DNA of 64,000 bases, from NCBI RefSeq assembly GCF_007679045.1, contig NZ_VEFS01000001.1, forward strand, positions 970,706 through 1,034,705, given 5' to 3'. Below, piece by piece: positions 40,674-52,660 of this stretch. The DNA comes from Microbacterium sp. BH-3-3-3. GTDB taxonomy: Bacteria > Actinomycetota > Actinomycetes > Actinomycetales > Microbacteriaceae. Every line of letters begins with the position of its first letter. Positions within the stretch are counted from its first letter, which is position 1. The translations under genes were made by a program, and so were the position numbers. The notes below the pieces were generated by a model. That model did not search any database. It was given only the letters and a program-made list of their open reading frames with translations, and was not told the origin of the DNA.

Positions 40674-40687
40674 ACAGGTCGACCAAT
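40674..40687. promoter_or_regulatory. Candidate FadR/GntR-type operator between ligase and permease
   Basis: ACAGGTCGACCAAT contains the palindrome GGTCGACC with a trailing AAT; on the other strand it reads ATTGGTCGACCTGT. FCD-type GntR regulators often bind TnGTnnnACnA cores. It lies 72 bases from the ligase start and 62 bases from the permease start, a good place for dual control. Assignment is by pattern only. Confidence 0.45.
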
Positions 40688-40748
40688 AGAAGGCCATGAT
40701 CTTCCGCAAAGGCGAGCCCGAAGCCTGCCCGATACGTCTGGAGGCCCT

Positions 40749-42287
40749 ATGTCCACCTCGAGCCACTCACGAAAAAAGGTCGCCGGAGCCACCTATACAG
40801 CGACCGACGCCACCTACTTCGAGAAACGCACCCTGAAACGCTCCGCCGGCGTGTGGGGGCTGTGGGGCCTCGCGGTCGCCGCCGTCATCTCGGGCGACTT
40901 TTCCGGCTGGAACTTCGGCATCGGCTTCGCCGGCTTCGGAGGCATGCTGATCGCCTTCGTCATCCTCGTGATCATGTACTACGGCCTCACCTTCTCGATC
41001 GGCGAGATGGCGGCGGCCATGCCGCACACCGGCGGCGCCTACTCGTTCGCCCGGTCGGCGATGGGCCCCTGGGGCGGCCTCGCGACCGGCCTCGCCGAGA
41101 CCATCGAGTACGTCGCCACCACCGCGGTGGTGGTCTACTTCTCGGGCCAGTACGCCGACTCGGCCCTCGAGCTCCTCACCGGCGTGAGCCTTCCCGCGTT
41201 CGTGTGGTGGATCATCCTCTACGCCCTGTTCATCGCGCTCAACGCGGCGGGCGCCAACATCTCGTTCGGGTTCGCGATCGTCGTATCGATCATCTCGATC
41301 GGCATCATCGTGGTCTTCGGGATCATGGCGCTGGCATCGGGGGCCTTCGACTGGGCTTCCCTGTGGAATCAAACCCCCGAGCCCGGCAACACGGAGTTCC
41401 TCCCCTTCGGCGTCGGATCGATCCTGCTCGCCCTCCCCTTCGCGATGTGGTTCTTCCTCGGGATCGAGGAGCTCCCCCTCGCCGCGGAGGAGTCGCACGA
41501 CCCGGCCCGCGACATCCCGCGCGCCGGCCTCTGGGCGCGCGGCACGCTCATCGTCACGGGCCTCATCGTGCTCTTCCTCAACACCGGCGTACTCGGGGCC
41601 GACGCGACCGGCGAATCGGTCGAACCGCTGCTCGACGGCTTCCGCGCGATGGTCGGCGATCAGGCCGCAGCGCTCCTGTCCATGCTCGCCCTCGTGGGCC
41701 TGCTCGCGTCGCTGATGGGCATCATGTTCGCCTACGGCCGCAACATGTACTCGCTCTCGCGCGCCGGGTACTACCCGCGGTGGCTCTCGCTCACCGGAAA
41801 GCGCAAGACCCCGTGGGTGGCCCTCGTCTTCGGCGCGGTCCTCGGTTTCATCGCCCTCGTGGTGGTCCAGGCCGCGGGAGGCGACACCAGCCCGGCCGGC
41901 GCGATCGTGCTGAACATCGCCGTGTGGGGCGCGGTGCTGGCGTACTTCCTGCAGATGGTCTCGTTCATCGTGCTCCGCCGGAAGTTCCCGAACGCCGTGC
42001 GGCCCTACAAGAGCCCGTGGGGCCTGTTCGGCGCGTACTCGGCCGCGATCATCGCCGCCGTGGTGTTCTTCGGCCTGCTGCTGAACTCCGCGTACCTGCT
42101 CGCGATCGTCGCGATCATCGCGGTCTACGCGGTGATCTTCGTGGCCTTCGCCGTGTACGGTCGGCACCGCCTCGTACTTTCGCCCGAAGAGGAGTACGCC
42201 CTGTCCGGCGGGCTGCACGGCGACCCGCAGCAGGAGGGCTACGACGCCATGGAGGGCGAGGTGTTCGGCACCGACCGACGTTCCTGA
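40749..42287 (+). CDS. Ethanolamine-permease-like APC transporter
   Basis: A 512-residue transporter with about twelve helices. The first helix block GLWGLAVAAVISGDFSGWNF is characteristic of the EAT (ethanolamine transporter) branch of the APC superfamily, and the later EELPLAAEESHDPARDIPRA is also typical. GGAGG precedes the ATG. It is divergent from the ligase operon, making import of the amine that the ligase then caps the likely role. Ethanolamine, alaninol, isopropylamine or putrescine are the known substrates of comparable systems; the EAT type favours a small amino alcohol. Confidence 0.88.
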   Translation: MSTSSHSRKKVAGATYTATDATYFEKRTLKRSAGVWGLWGLAVAAVISGDFSGWNFGIGFAGFGGMLIAFVILVIMYYGLTFSIGEMAAAMPHTGGAYSFARSAMGPWGGLATGLAETIEYVATTAVVVYFSGQYADSALELLTGVSLPAFVWWIILYALFIALNAAGANISFGFAIVVSIISIGIIVVFGIMALASGAFDWASLWNQTPEPGNTEFLPFGVGSILLALPFAMWFFLGIEELPLAAEESHDPARDIPRAGLWARGTLIVTGLIVLFLNTGVLGADATGESVEPLLDGFRAMVGDQAAALLSMLALVGLLASLMGIMFAYGRNMYSLSRAGYYPRWLSLTGKRKTPWVALVFGAVLGFIALVVVQAAGGDTSPAGAIVLNIAVWGAVLAYFLQMVSFIVLRRKFPNAVRPYKSPWGLFGAYSAAIIAAVVFFGLLLNSAYLLAIVAIIAVYAVIFVAFAVYGRHRLVLSPEEEYALSGGLHGDPQQEGYDAMEGEVFGTDRRS

Positions 42288-42294
42288 GGACAAA

Positions 42295-42332
42295 GACGAG
42301 GGGGCGGATGCCGCGGCATCCGCCCCCTCGTC
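42295..42332. terminator. Strong stem-loop terminator after the permease
   Basis: Perfect 18-base arms, GACGAGGGGGCGGATGCC and GGCATCCGCCCCCTCGTC, with a two-base apex (in practice a four- to six-base loop). No T run. It separates the permease from the convergent secreted-protein gene. Confidence 0.85.
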
Positions 42333-42341
42333 ATGCTCGGG

Positions 42342-42998
42342 TCAGCGCAGCACGAACGACGCCGTCCCCGTCGAGGGGATCCCGCCGATCGACACGCTCA
42401 AGTGGTAGGTCGCTCCGGCGCCGGGCGCGTACGGGCGCTCGCTCTCGCACGTGCCGACCGAGGAACGCGTGCGGTCCCAGGTCAGCGGCGCGGAGCTCGT
42501 GACGGTCTGCCCGGCCGACAGGGTGACCTCCATGTCGCTGGGCTCCGACTGGCAGTCGGTCGAACGCCACCACACGTCGGAGCCGCTGGTGACGGTGAAC
42601 GACTGCGCGCTCGTACCGACGTTCATGATGCAGGGGTTCGCCGAGGTGTTGGTCAGGCGGATCGAGAGCTGAGGGTTCTCGCCCTGCGCGTACTCCGCCT
42701 TGTCCGACAGCGCCTCGACCGTGATGTCGGAGGGCGTGCACTCCACCGGTCCGGAGGGCGCCGCCGGCGTGGGCGACGGGGAGTCGGCCACCGCGGGCGC
42801 GGCGGAACTCGGCGCGACGGCGGGCGTGCTCGCGGCAGGGGTGGGCGGAGCATCGGCAGTGGGGGCGGTGCGCCACGGCGGAGCCGCGACGAGCCACACG
42901 ACGAGGCCGATCACGATCAGGGCGAGAAGCCCGGCCGCGAGACGACGTCGACGGTAGACCGCCGGGGACTGCCTCCGCCTACGGGGGGCATCGGTCAT
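42342..42998 (-). CDS. Membrane-anchored secreted protein with Pro/Ala linker and Ig-like domain
   Basis: A 218-residue protein: basic N-terminus, one membrane helix (about 20-40), a 45-residue Pro/Ala/Ser linker, and an extracellular beta domain (about 86-218) with Cys pairs (CTPS, NPCIM, TDCQS, GTCES). It looks like a small immunoglobulin-like fold, with RLTNTSANPCIMNVG as a typical strand pair. No enzymatic motif. TACCCT (43005-43010) six bases before ATG gives a leaderless promoter. Function unknown. Confidence 0.7.
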   Translation of the reverse strand: MTDAPRRRRQSPAVYRRRRLAAGLLALIVIGLVVWLVAAPPWRTAPTADAPPTPAASTPAVAPSSAAPAVADSPSPTPAAPSGPVECTPSDITVEALSDKAEYAQGENPQLSIRLTNTSANPCIMNVGTSAQSFTVTSGSDVWWRSTDCQSEPSDMEVTLSAGQTVTSSAPLTWDRTRSSVGTCESERPYAPGAGATYHLSVSIGGIPSTGTASFVLR

Positions 42999-43004
42999 GG
43001 TTCA

Positions 43005-43010
43005 AGGGTA
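43005..43010 (-). promoter_or_regulatory. Leaderless -10 hexamer TACCCT, secreted-protein gene
   Basis: TACCCT on the minus strand, six bases from the ATG at 42998. Confidence 0.5.
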
Positions 43011-43044
43011 GGCGCAGCAGCGAGGCGCCCCCGCCACGGCACGC

Positions 43045-43554
43045 TCACAGTTGCTTGAGCATGCGGGTGTTGCCCAGGGTGTTCGGCTTCACGTGCGCCA
43101 AGTCGAGGAACTCGGCCACCCCCTCGTCGGGGCTGCGCACCAGCTGCGAATACACGTCGGGGTCGACGACCTGCTCGCCGATCGGAGCGAAGCCGCGCCG
43201 TGTGAAGAAGTCGACCTCGAAGGTGAGGCAGAACAGCCGCGAGACGCCCAGCTCGCGAGCCCGCGCCTCGAGCACCTCGACGATCGCGCGCCCCACTCCG
43301 TGATGCAGCCAGTCATCGTGCACGATGAGCGTGCGGATCTCGGCGAGGTCGTCCCACATCACGTGCAGGGCACCGCAGCCGATGACCACTCCGTCGGCCT
43401 CGGCCACGACGAACTGCTGCACCGACCCGTAGAGCACGACGAGGTCTTTGCCCAGCAGGATGCGCTTCTGCACGAACGGCTCGAGCAGTTCGTGGATGCG
43501 GCGGACGTCGGCGGTTCCGGCGGGGCGGACGACGAACGGCGCGGAAGAGGTCAT
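43045..43554 (-). CDS. argA: Amino-acid N-acetyltransferase (N-acetylglutamate synthase, GNAT type)
   Basis: A 169-residue single GNAT domain. The acetyl-CoA loop is HHGVGRAIVEVLEARARELG, with upstream GCGALHVMWDDLAEIRTLIV and C-terminal FFTRRGFAPI. The residues and length match the short actinobacterial ArgA (as in M. tuberculosis Rv2747), which starts arginine synthesis by acetylating glutamate. It is not linked to other arg genes here. Leaderless start (TACGCT six bases upstream). Confidence 0.88.
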   Translation of the reverse strand: MTSSAPFVVRPAGTADVRRIHELLEPFVQKRILLGKDLVVLYGSVQQFVVAEADGVVIGCGALHVMWDDLAEIRTLIVHDDWLHHGVGRAIVEVLEARARELGVSRLFCLTFEVDFFTRRGFAPIGEQVVDPDVYSQLVRSPDEGVAEFLDLAHVKPNTLGNTRMLKQL

Positions 43555-43560
43555 CCGACA

Positions 43561-43566
43561 AGCGTA
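43561..43566 (-). promoter_or_regulatory. Leaderless -10 hexamer TACGCT of argA
   Basis: TACGCT on the minus strand, six bases from the ATG at 43554. Confidence 0.5.
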
Positions 43567-43578
43567 CGCCGCAACGAC

Positions 43579-43612
43579 GAAGGGCCCGGATGCCGTGGCA
43601 TCCGAGCCCTTC
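43579..43612. terminator. Stem-loop terminator downstream of clpC
   Basis: GAAGGGCCCGGATGCC and GGCATCCGAGCCCTTC pair with one mismatch around a two-base apex, immediately after the clpC stop. Confidence 0.7.
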
Positions 43613-43625
43613 CTTCGCTATGCGA

Positions 43626-46151
<2,526 letters not shown>

Positions 46152-46299
46152 CCTCAGTCCCTCCAAAAATGGGCTGACAGGCACGCCTCCGCGCGCCGTA
46201 CAACGAGAGTAACCAGCGGCCGGAGGCCTGAGACCCATGTTCGCCGTGGGCATACCGTCTGCGCGGTCGACCTTGCGGAACCCATCGATAGTCGTTAGC

Positions 46300-46332
46300 T
46301 TATCGAAAACCGATAACAACGATCATCGATAA
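46300..46332. promoter_or_regulatory. Inverted repeat TTATCG-AAAAC-CGATAA and extra CGATAA
   Basis: Perfect six-base arms (46300-46305 and 46311-46316), then another CGATAA at 46327-46332 next to the GGAG ribosome binding site of the following gene; ATCGATA also occurs at 46284-46290. These are in a GC-poor promoter patch and could be the operator of the small HTH regulator encoded downstream. Confidence 0.5.
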
Positions 46333-46341
46333 GGAGCGATC

Positions 46342-46965
46342 ATGGCATCCCCCCGACCTCCCCGCGTCCTCTCCCGCAGCGACGCAGCGTCCCTCTGGTT
46401 CTTCGTCGTGGCCGGCGCCGCGATCGCCGTCTGGGCCGTCGTCCGCAGCATCGCGAACATCATCGCCGCCGCCTCGAATCAGAACGTCCGCGTCGCGGTG
46501 CCGTTCCTCGATTCGCCCGCGCAGGCCCCTCTCGGCCCCGACGGTGCGCCCGTCGCGATCGAGCTCACCGGAGGCGTGGTGACCGCGCCCTCCCTTCCTC
46601 CCGCCTCCCTGTGGTCGCTGTTCATCGCCGAGGGCCTCTTCGCCACGGTCGTGATCACCGTGGTGATCCTGCTCCTCGTCCTCACCGCCGACATCCTGCG
46701 CGGGCGCATCTTCAGTCGTCGCAACACCGCCCTGGTGTCGGCCGCGGGCATCGTCGCCCTGGTCGGCATCGCCGGGGTGCCGTTCTTCCAGAACATGGTG
46801 GCCAACGGAGCGATCGCCTGGCTCTCCGAGCGCACCTACGACCGCGGAGACGTGCAGCTGGTCGACCTGCCCTCCCTCATCGGCGTCGCCTTCGTCGCAG
46901 CCCTCGCGAGCACCGCCTTCGCGGTCGGCGACCGCCTGCAGCGCGACACCGAGGGCCTCGTATGA
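46342..46965 (+). CDS. DUF2975-like membrane protein
   Basis: A 207-residue protein with four predicted helices (about 18-40, 90-113, 126-148 and 172-192) and an extracytoplasmic loop between the first two. The arrangement with an overlapping YozG-like HTH gene is the standard setting of DUF2975 proteins, and the segment ADILRGRIFSRRN between helices 2 and 3 fits. Function unknown. AAGGAG precedes the ATG. Confidence 0.7.
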   Translation: MASPRPPRVLSRSDAASLWFFVVAGAAIAVWAVVRSIANIIAAASNQNVRVAVPFLDSPAQAPLGPDGAPVAIELTGGVVTAPSLPPASLWSLFIAEGLFATVVITVVILLLVLTADILRGRIFSRRNTALVSAAGIVALVGIAGVPFFQNMVANGAIAWLSERTYDRGDVQLVDLPSLIGVAFVAALASTAFAVGDRLQRDTEGLV

Positions 46966-47198
46966 CCCCGGCGGCGACCGACGACGGCCCCACCGGCATC
47001 CACTGCCGTCTCGACGAGCTGCTCGAGGCCCGAGGCATGACGCTGACCCGCCTCAGCGAGCTCGTCGGGGTCTCGGTGGTGAACCTGTCGGTGCTGAAGA
47101 ACGACCGCGCCCGGGCGATCCGCTATTCGACGCTGTCGGCGATCTGCCGGGTGCTCGAGTGCGAGGTCGGCGACCTCCTGGTGATCGACCCGTCCTGA
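46962..47198 (+). CDS. Cro/XRE-type helix-turn-helix regulator (YozG-like)
   Basis: A 78-residue DNA-binding protein with the HTH at RGMTLTRLSELVGVSVVNLSVLKNDRARAI cut by a turn, then STLSAICRVLECEVGDLLV. Its ATG overlaps the stop of the membrane protein gene (ATGA), so the two are made together. Such pairs probably control their own promoter; the CGATAA repeats upstream are the likely site. Confidence 0.88.
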   Translation: MTPAATDDGPTGIHCRLDELLEARGMTLTRLSELVGVSVVNLSVLKNDRARAIRYSTLSAICRVLECEVGDLLVIDPS

Positions 47199-47207
47199 GT
47201 GATCATC

Positions 47208-47247
47208 GGTCAGCGCGAGCCGGCGGCGTCGGGGTCAGCGCGAGCCG
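47208..47247. repeat. 15-bp direct repeat with 25-bp period
   Basis: GGTCAGCGCGAGCCG occurs at 47208-47222 and 47233-47247. The second copy includes the last codons and stop of the lipoprotein gene (read leftward), the first lies just beyond. A small tandem duplication at the gene end. Confidence 0.7.
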
Positions 47248-47966
47248 AGGATGGCGATCGGCTCCGGGGCCTCGACACCGCCACCGGACAGCGCGACCGA
47301 GGTGACGTCGGGCCCGGCGACGCCGGTCACGTCGGCGACCGTCACACGAGGGGCGAGGTCCATCGTGCAGATCCGATCGGCGGGCGGCGTCGCGAACTGC
47401 ACCGACAGCTCGGACCCTGCCGCGGTGACCGATTCGACCACCGGCGGGCAGCCGGAGCTCCCGTAAGTGAGGACGGCGAGAAGGTCGCGGCCAACCCATC
47501 CCGCGCTCGAGGTGAACTGCTCCGGGCTCGCGGAGGCCGCGGCGAGGCCGGGGAGCATCGCCGCCCCTTCGGCCGCACCGGTGACGCGCACCGCGAGTCC
47601 GGCCGTCGGATCCACTCCGGTCGGCACGCTGACGAGGGTCGCGCGCGGCGCCATGTCGCGCGTGCACGTCGTGCGCGGCGAGTCGGCCAGCAGAACCGTC
47701 AGGGTGGTCCCCTCGACGCTCGGCTCCCCCTCCACGACCGGCGGACACGACGAGCTGCCGAGCGTGACGAGGGCGATCGCGGCGCCCCCCTCGAGCCAGC
47801 CGACCTGGATCGAATCGGCGGATGCCGTGCCCCCGGCATCCGGAGTCGATGACGACGCGGGGGTCGAACCCTGCGTCGACGCGGCCGTGGCGCAGCCCGT
47901 GAGGGCACCGGCCGCGAGCAGACCGGCGCCGATCGCGGCGATGAGTGTCAGACGATGACGGGACAT
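47235..47966 (-). CDS. Lipoprotein with two internal repeats
   Basis: A 243-residue lipoprotein: lipobox ALTGC (Cys25), a Ser/Thr/Pro linker, then two copies of a domain of about 90 residues. Each has a GW(L/V) start, a GSSxCPPVVE block, CTxDxAPR, and then an A(D)V/VSVPTGV-type strand. Each copy carries two conserved cysteines, probably one disulphide. No known enzyme family; an envelope-bound binding or adhesion role is only a guess. GGAGG precedes the ATG by five bases. Confidence 0.72.
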   Translation of the reverse strand: MSRHRLTLIAAIGAGLLAAGALTGCATAASTQGSTPASSSTPDAGGTASADSIQVGWLEGGAAIALVTLGSSSCPPVVEGEPSVEGTTLTVLLADSPRTTCTRDMAPRATLVSVPTGVDPTAGLAVRVTGAAEGAAMLPGLAAASASPEQFTSSAGWVGRDLLAVLTYGSSGCPPVVESVTAAGSELSVQFATPPADRICTMDLAPRVTVADVTGVAGPDVTSVALSGGGVEAPEPIAILGSR

Positions 47967-48078
47967 GAGAACCTCCGGGGCGAGTTGCGCCCATGATGGC
48001 GGAGTTTCCTGGACGGCGTCGGCGTGACGTCGGCGCGTCCGGCGGGCGGGTGCATTGATCCGGCGCGCCGGCGGGCGA

Positions 48079-49545
48079 TCACTGCAGGGCCGAGGTGAGA
48101 CGCGCGAGGTTGTCGAGGATCGTGGAGCGCAGCGGCTGACGACGCCACTCCTCGATGGTGAGCTGGCGGCTGAGACCCCGGTAGTGGTCTTCGACCGCGC
48201 GCATGTCGCGGACGAACTCCTCGCCGCGCACGAGCAGCGAGACCTCGAGGTTGAGACCGAACGATCGCATGTCCATGTTGCTCGAGCCGATGACGGCGAC
48301 CTCGTCGTCGATCGTGACGCTCTTGCTGTGCAGGATGAACGGCTTCGGGTACATCCAGATGACGACACCGACGCGCAGGAGCGCCTCGTAGTAGCTGCGC
48401 TGCGCGTGGTACACCATCGCCTGATCGCCCTCCTCGGAGACGAACAGCTCCACGTGCACGCCGCGTTGGCACGCGGTCGTGATCGCGAGCAGCAGCGCCT
48501 CGTCGGGGACGAAGTAGGGGCTGACGATGATGATCTTCTGCTGGGCGGCGAAGAGCAGGCCGAGGAAGAGCTTGAGGTTGTTCTGGAAGTCGAAGCCCGG
48601 ACCCGACGGCACGATCTGGCAATCGAGATCGCCCGGGCCCGACGTCACGCTGAACAGGTCGATCTCGTGGCGGAGGGTCTCGTCGGTCTCGCTGTACCAG
48701 TCGGACAGGAAGACCGCGTTGATGCTCGCGACCACGGGGCCCTGCACCCGCACCATGAGGTCGACCCAGTGCAGGCCACGGCGGATGTTCTTGCGCAGGT
48801 TGTACGAGGAATCGGTGACGTTCTGCGACCCCATGTAGGCGACGTCGCCGTCGATGACGAGCAGCTTGCGGTGGTTGCGCAGGTCGGGGCGCTGGTACCG
48901 GCCGCGCAGCGGCTGCACCGGCAGCATGAGGTGCCAGTGCGCGCCCATGGCGTCGAGACGGCGCAGCGTGCGCTTGTAGTGCGGCTTGCCGCGGTTGGCC
49001 CAGTGATCCAGCAGGACGCGCACGACCACGCCGCGCTCCGCGACCTCTTCGAGCGCCCGGAAGAAGTTGTCGGTGGAGTCGTCGGACTGCAGGATGTAGA
49101 ACTCCACGTGCACGTACCGCTTCGCCTCGCGGATCGCGTCGGCCATGGCATCCAGGCTCTGCTGGTAATCCGAGATGAGGGTCGCGGCGTTGTCGCCGGC
49201 GATCGGCATGGCTCCGAGGTTGCGGTTGAGGCTCACGAGCGAGCGGAACCACTGCGGGGCGTTGGGGCGCAGCGTCCCGAACTCGAGCGAGGCGCTGGTG
49301 TCGTGGATGTACTCGTTGATGGCCGCCTGCTTGCGTCGCCGTTTGCGCGGCAGACGCGGGTTTCCGATCAGCAGGAACAGGAACACCCCGACGAACGGGA
49401 TGAAGTAGATCGCCAGCAACCACGCCATGGCGGCCGTCGGGCGGCGGTTGCGCGGCACGATGATGATGGCGGCGATGCGCACCACGAGGTCGACGACGAA
49501 CAGCGTGATGACGAGCCAGCTCGCGTCGAACGTGGCGTTGATCAC
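48079..49545 (-). CDS. cls: Cardiolipin synthase (PLD family)
   Basis: A 488-residue membrane enzyme: two N-terminal helices (about 10-30 and 38-60) and two PLD domains with the HKD motifs His225/Lys227/Asp232 (NHRKLLVIDG) and His406/Lys408/Asp413 (LHSKSVTIDD). It joins two phosphatidyl groups to form cardiolipin. The GTG start follows AGGAGGATCC. Bacterial Cls layout and length are normal. Next to a small membrane protein on the same strand, 64 bases upstream. Confidence 0.93.
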   Translation of the reverse strand: MINATFDASWLVITLFVVDLVVRIAAIIIVPRNRRPTAAMAWLLAIYFIPFVGVFLFLLIGNPRLPRKRRRKQAAINEYIHDTSASLEFGTLRPNAPQWFRSLVSLNRNLGAMPIAGDNAATLISDYQQSLDAMADAIREAKRYVHVEFYILQSDDSTDNFFRALEEVAERGVVVRVLLDHWANRGKPHYKRTLRRLDAMGAHWHLMLPVQPLRGRYQRPDLRNHRKLLVIDGDVAYMGSQNVTDSSYNLRKNIRRGLHWVDLMVRVQGPVVASINAVFLSDWYSETDETLRHEIDLFSVTSGPGDLDCQIVPSGPGFDFQNNLKLFLGLLFAAQQKIIIVSPYFVPDEALLLAITTACQRGVHVELFVSEEGDQAMVYHAQRSYYEALLRVGVVIWMYPKPFILHSKSVTIDDEVAVIGSSNMDMRSFGLNLEVSLLVRGEEFVRDMRAVEDHYRGLSRQLTIEEWRRQPLRSTILDNLARLTSALQ

Positions 49546-49609
49546 GGATCCTCCTGGGCGGGTTGTGCACCCAGCGTAGCGACGGCCCCCGACACGGGCC
49601 GCGCCGGTG

Positions 49610-49807
49610 TCAGTTCGCGGGTCCGTCGCCGGTGCGCGCGACCGGCGGGAGACCGCGCTTGGCGCGCTCCTGCGCCTCGATGCGGGCGTAGGCCTTGCGC
49701 TCGGTGCGATCCATGCGGATGACGTTGCGGAGGATGAAGAAGAAGACCACCGACACCACGAGGGTCGGCAGGATCGCCCACAGCATCGCGGTCCAGGTCT
49801 CGTCCAT
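49610..49807 (-). CDS. Small single-helix membrane protein (65 aa)
   Basis: MDETWTAMLWAILPTLVVSV continues as one membrane helix (about 8-28), followed by a basic and charged cytoplasmic tail (RMDRTERKAYARIEAQERAKRG). Similar small proteins are found beside cls or DNA-related genes in Microbacteriaceae, as far as I recall. TATCCT (49814-49819) six bases before the ATG gives a leaderless start. Confidence 0.65.
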   Translation of the reverse strand: MDETWTAMLWAILPTLVVSVVFFFILRNVIRMDRTERKAYARIEAQERAKRGLPPVARTGDGPAN

Positions 49808-49813
49808 GACTCC

Positions 49814-49819
49814 AGGATA
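49814..49819 (-). promoter_or_regulatory. Leaderless -10 hexamer TATCCT, small membrane protein
   Basis: TATCCT on the minus strand, six bases from the ATG at 49807. Confidence 0.5.
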
Positions 49820-51049
49820 CCCGCGGCGCCCCGACATCCGGCCGGCTCCCCCTTCTCCCCAGGAGCGGGTTCGGCGGATTCGTCCACGATCGAGGTATCG
49901 GCCGCCGCGCGCGCCCCGCGCATCCCGGCACTCTCGTGCGCATGACCACCATCATCCCCGCGTCCACACCCGCCTCGTTCCTCTCCCTCGTCCCCCACCT
50001 GCTCGGGTGCGTTCCGCGCCGGAGCCTCGTCCTCGTGCCGTTCGCACGCGGGCGCTCGCTCGGCGCGATGCGCGTCGATCTGCCCCCGAGCAGCGACCCC
50101 ACCGCCTGCGTCAGCGTGGCCTCCACCGTGATCGGCATGGCCTGCAAGGTGGCGACGGCCGACGCCGTGGCCGTCGTCGTCTACGCCGACGAGCCCCTCG
50201 CCGAGGCGGCCGCGTCGGCGCACGGCCCGCTCGTCGACGCGACCATCGCTCGAGCCGAGATCTGCGGCCTTCGCATCACCGAGGCGCTGATCGTCGGTGC
50301 CGACGGGTGGGATGATCACCGCGCGCCGTCATCGAGCGGGCCGTATCCGCTCCCGGAGATCGACGAGTCGCAGGGCGGGCTACCCGACACCCGCATCGAC
50401 GACGACCAGTACGCCGCAGCCGAACTGCCCGGGGTCGACGACGACCTCAAGGAGGTCGTGGCCGAGGCGATCGACGCGATGGAGCACGTGCTCGGAACGG
50501 TCGCCGAGCGCCGCCGCCTGCCCCTCGATCGGGTCGCCGTCGCCACGGCCACCGCGTCGCTGCTGGCCGAACCGCCCCTTCTCTTCGAGGACGCGATCTC
50601 GCGCGCCCCGTCGGAGCTGACGCCGCGCGAGCTCGCCGCCGTCTCGTTCTGCCTCGAGCGCCCGTCGTTGCGCGACGTCGCCCTCATGCAGTGGGCGGGC
50701 GACATCCGCGACGGGTACGCCGTGCTCGGCGCCCAGACGGCGTACCACGCGGGCGCGGCGTTCCCCGAAGACCTCGCGCGCCCCATGTGGGGCGAGGGGG
50801 CTCACCCCGATCCGGACCGCCTGCACCGCGCGCTGGCATTGTGCCGCCTCGTCGCCGCGACCGTACCGTCACGACGACGCCCGGGGTCGCTCTCGGCGTG
50901 CGCGTGGCTCGCCTGGGCGGTGGGGCGCTCGACGCACGCCGCCACCTACGCCGAGCACGCGCTCGACATCGACAGCGCTCATGGCCTCAGCGGCATCATG
51001 CTGAGCATGATCGACGGCGGCCGCCTGCCCGAGTGGGTGTTCGAGCGAC

Positions 51050-52570
<1,521 letters not shown>

Positions 52571-52660
52571 CAGAAAGGCTCCTCGGGGTCTGCTCCAGTC
52601 TATTCGCCGCGCTCGAGGGCCCTGTGGCCCACCGACGTCCCGGCGCTGACCGGCCCGAGG

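Noticed and set aside
35573-42287. Standard putrescine (Puu) pathway
   Set aside because: No PuuB-type flavin oxidase and no transaminase, the permease is of the ethanolamine type, and an SDR occupies the oxidation step; an amino alcohol is the better fit.
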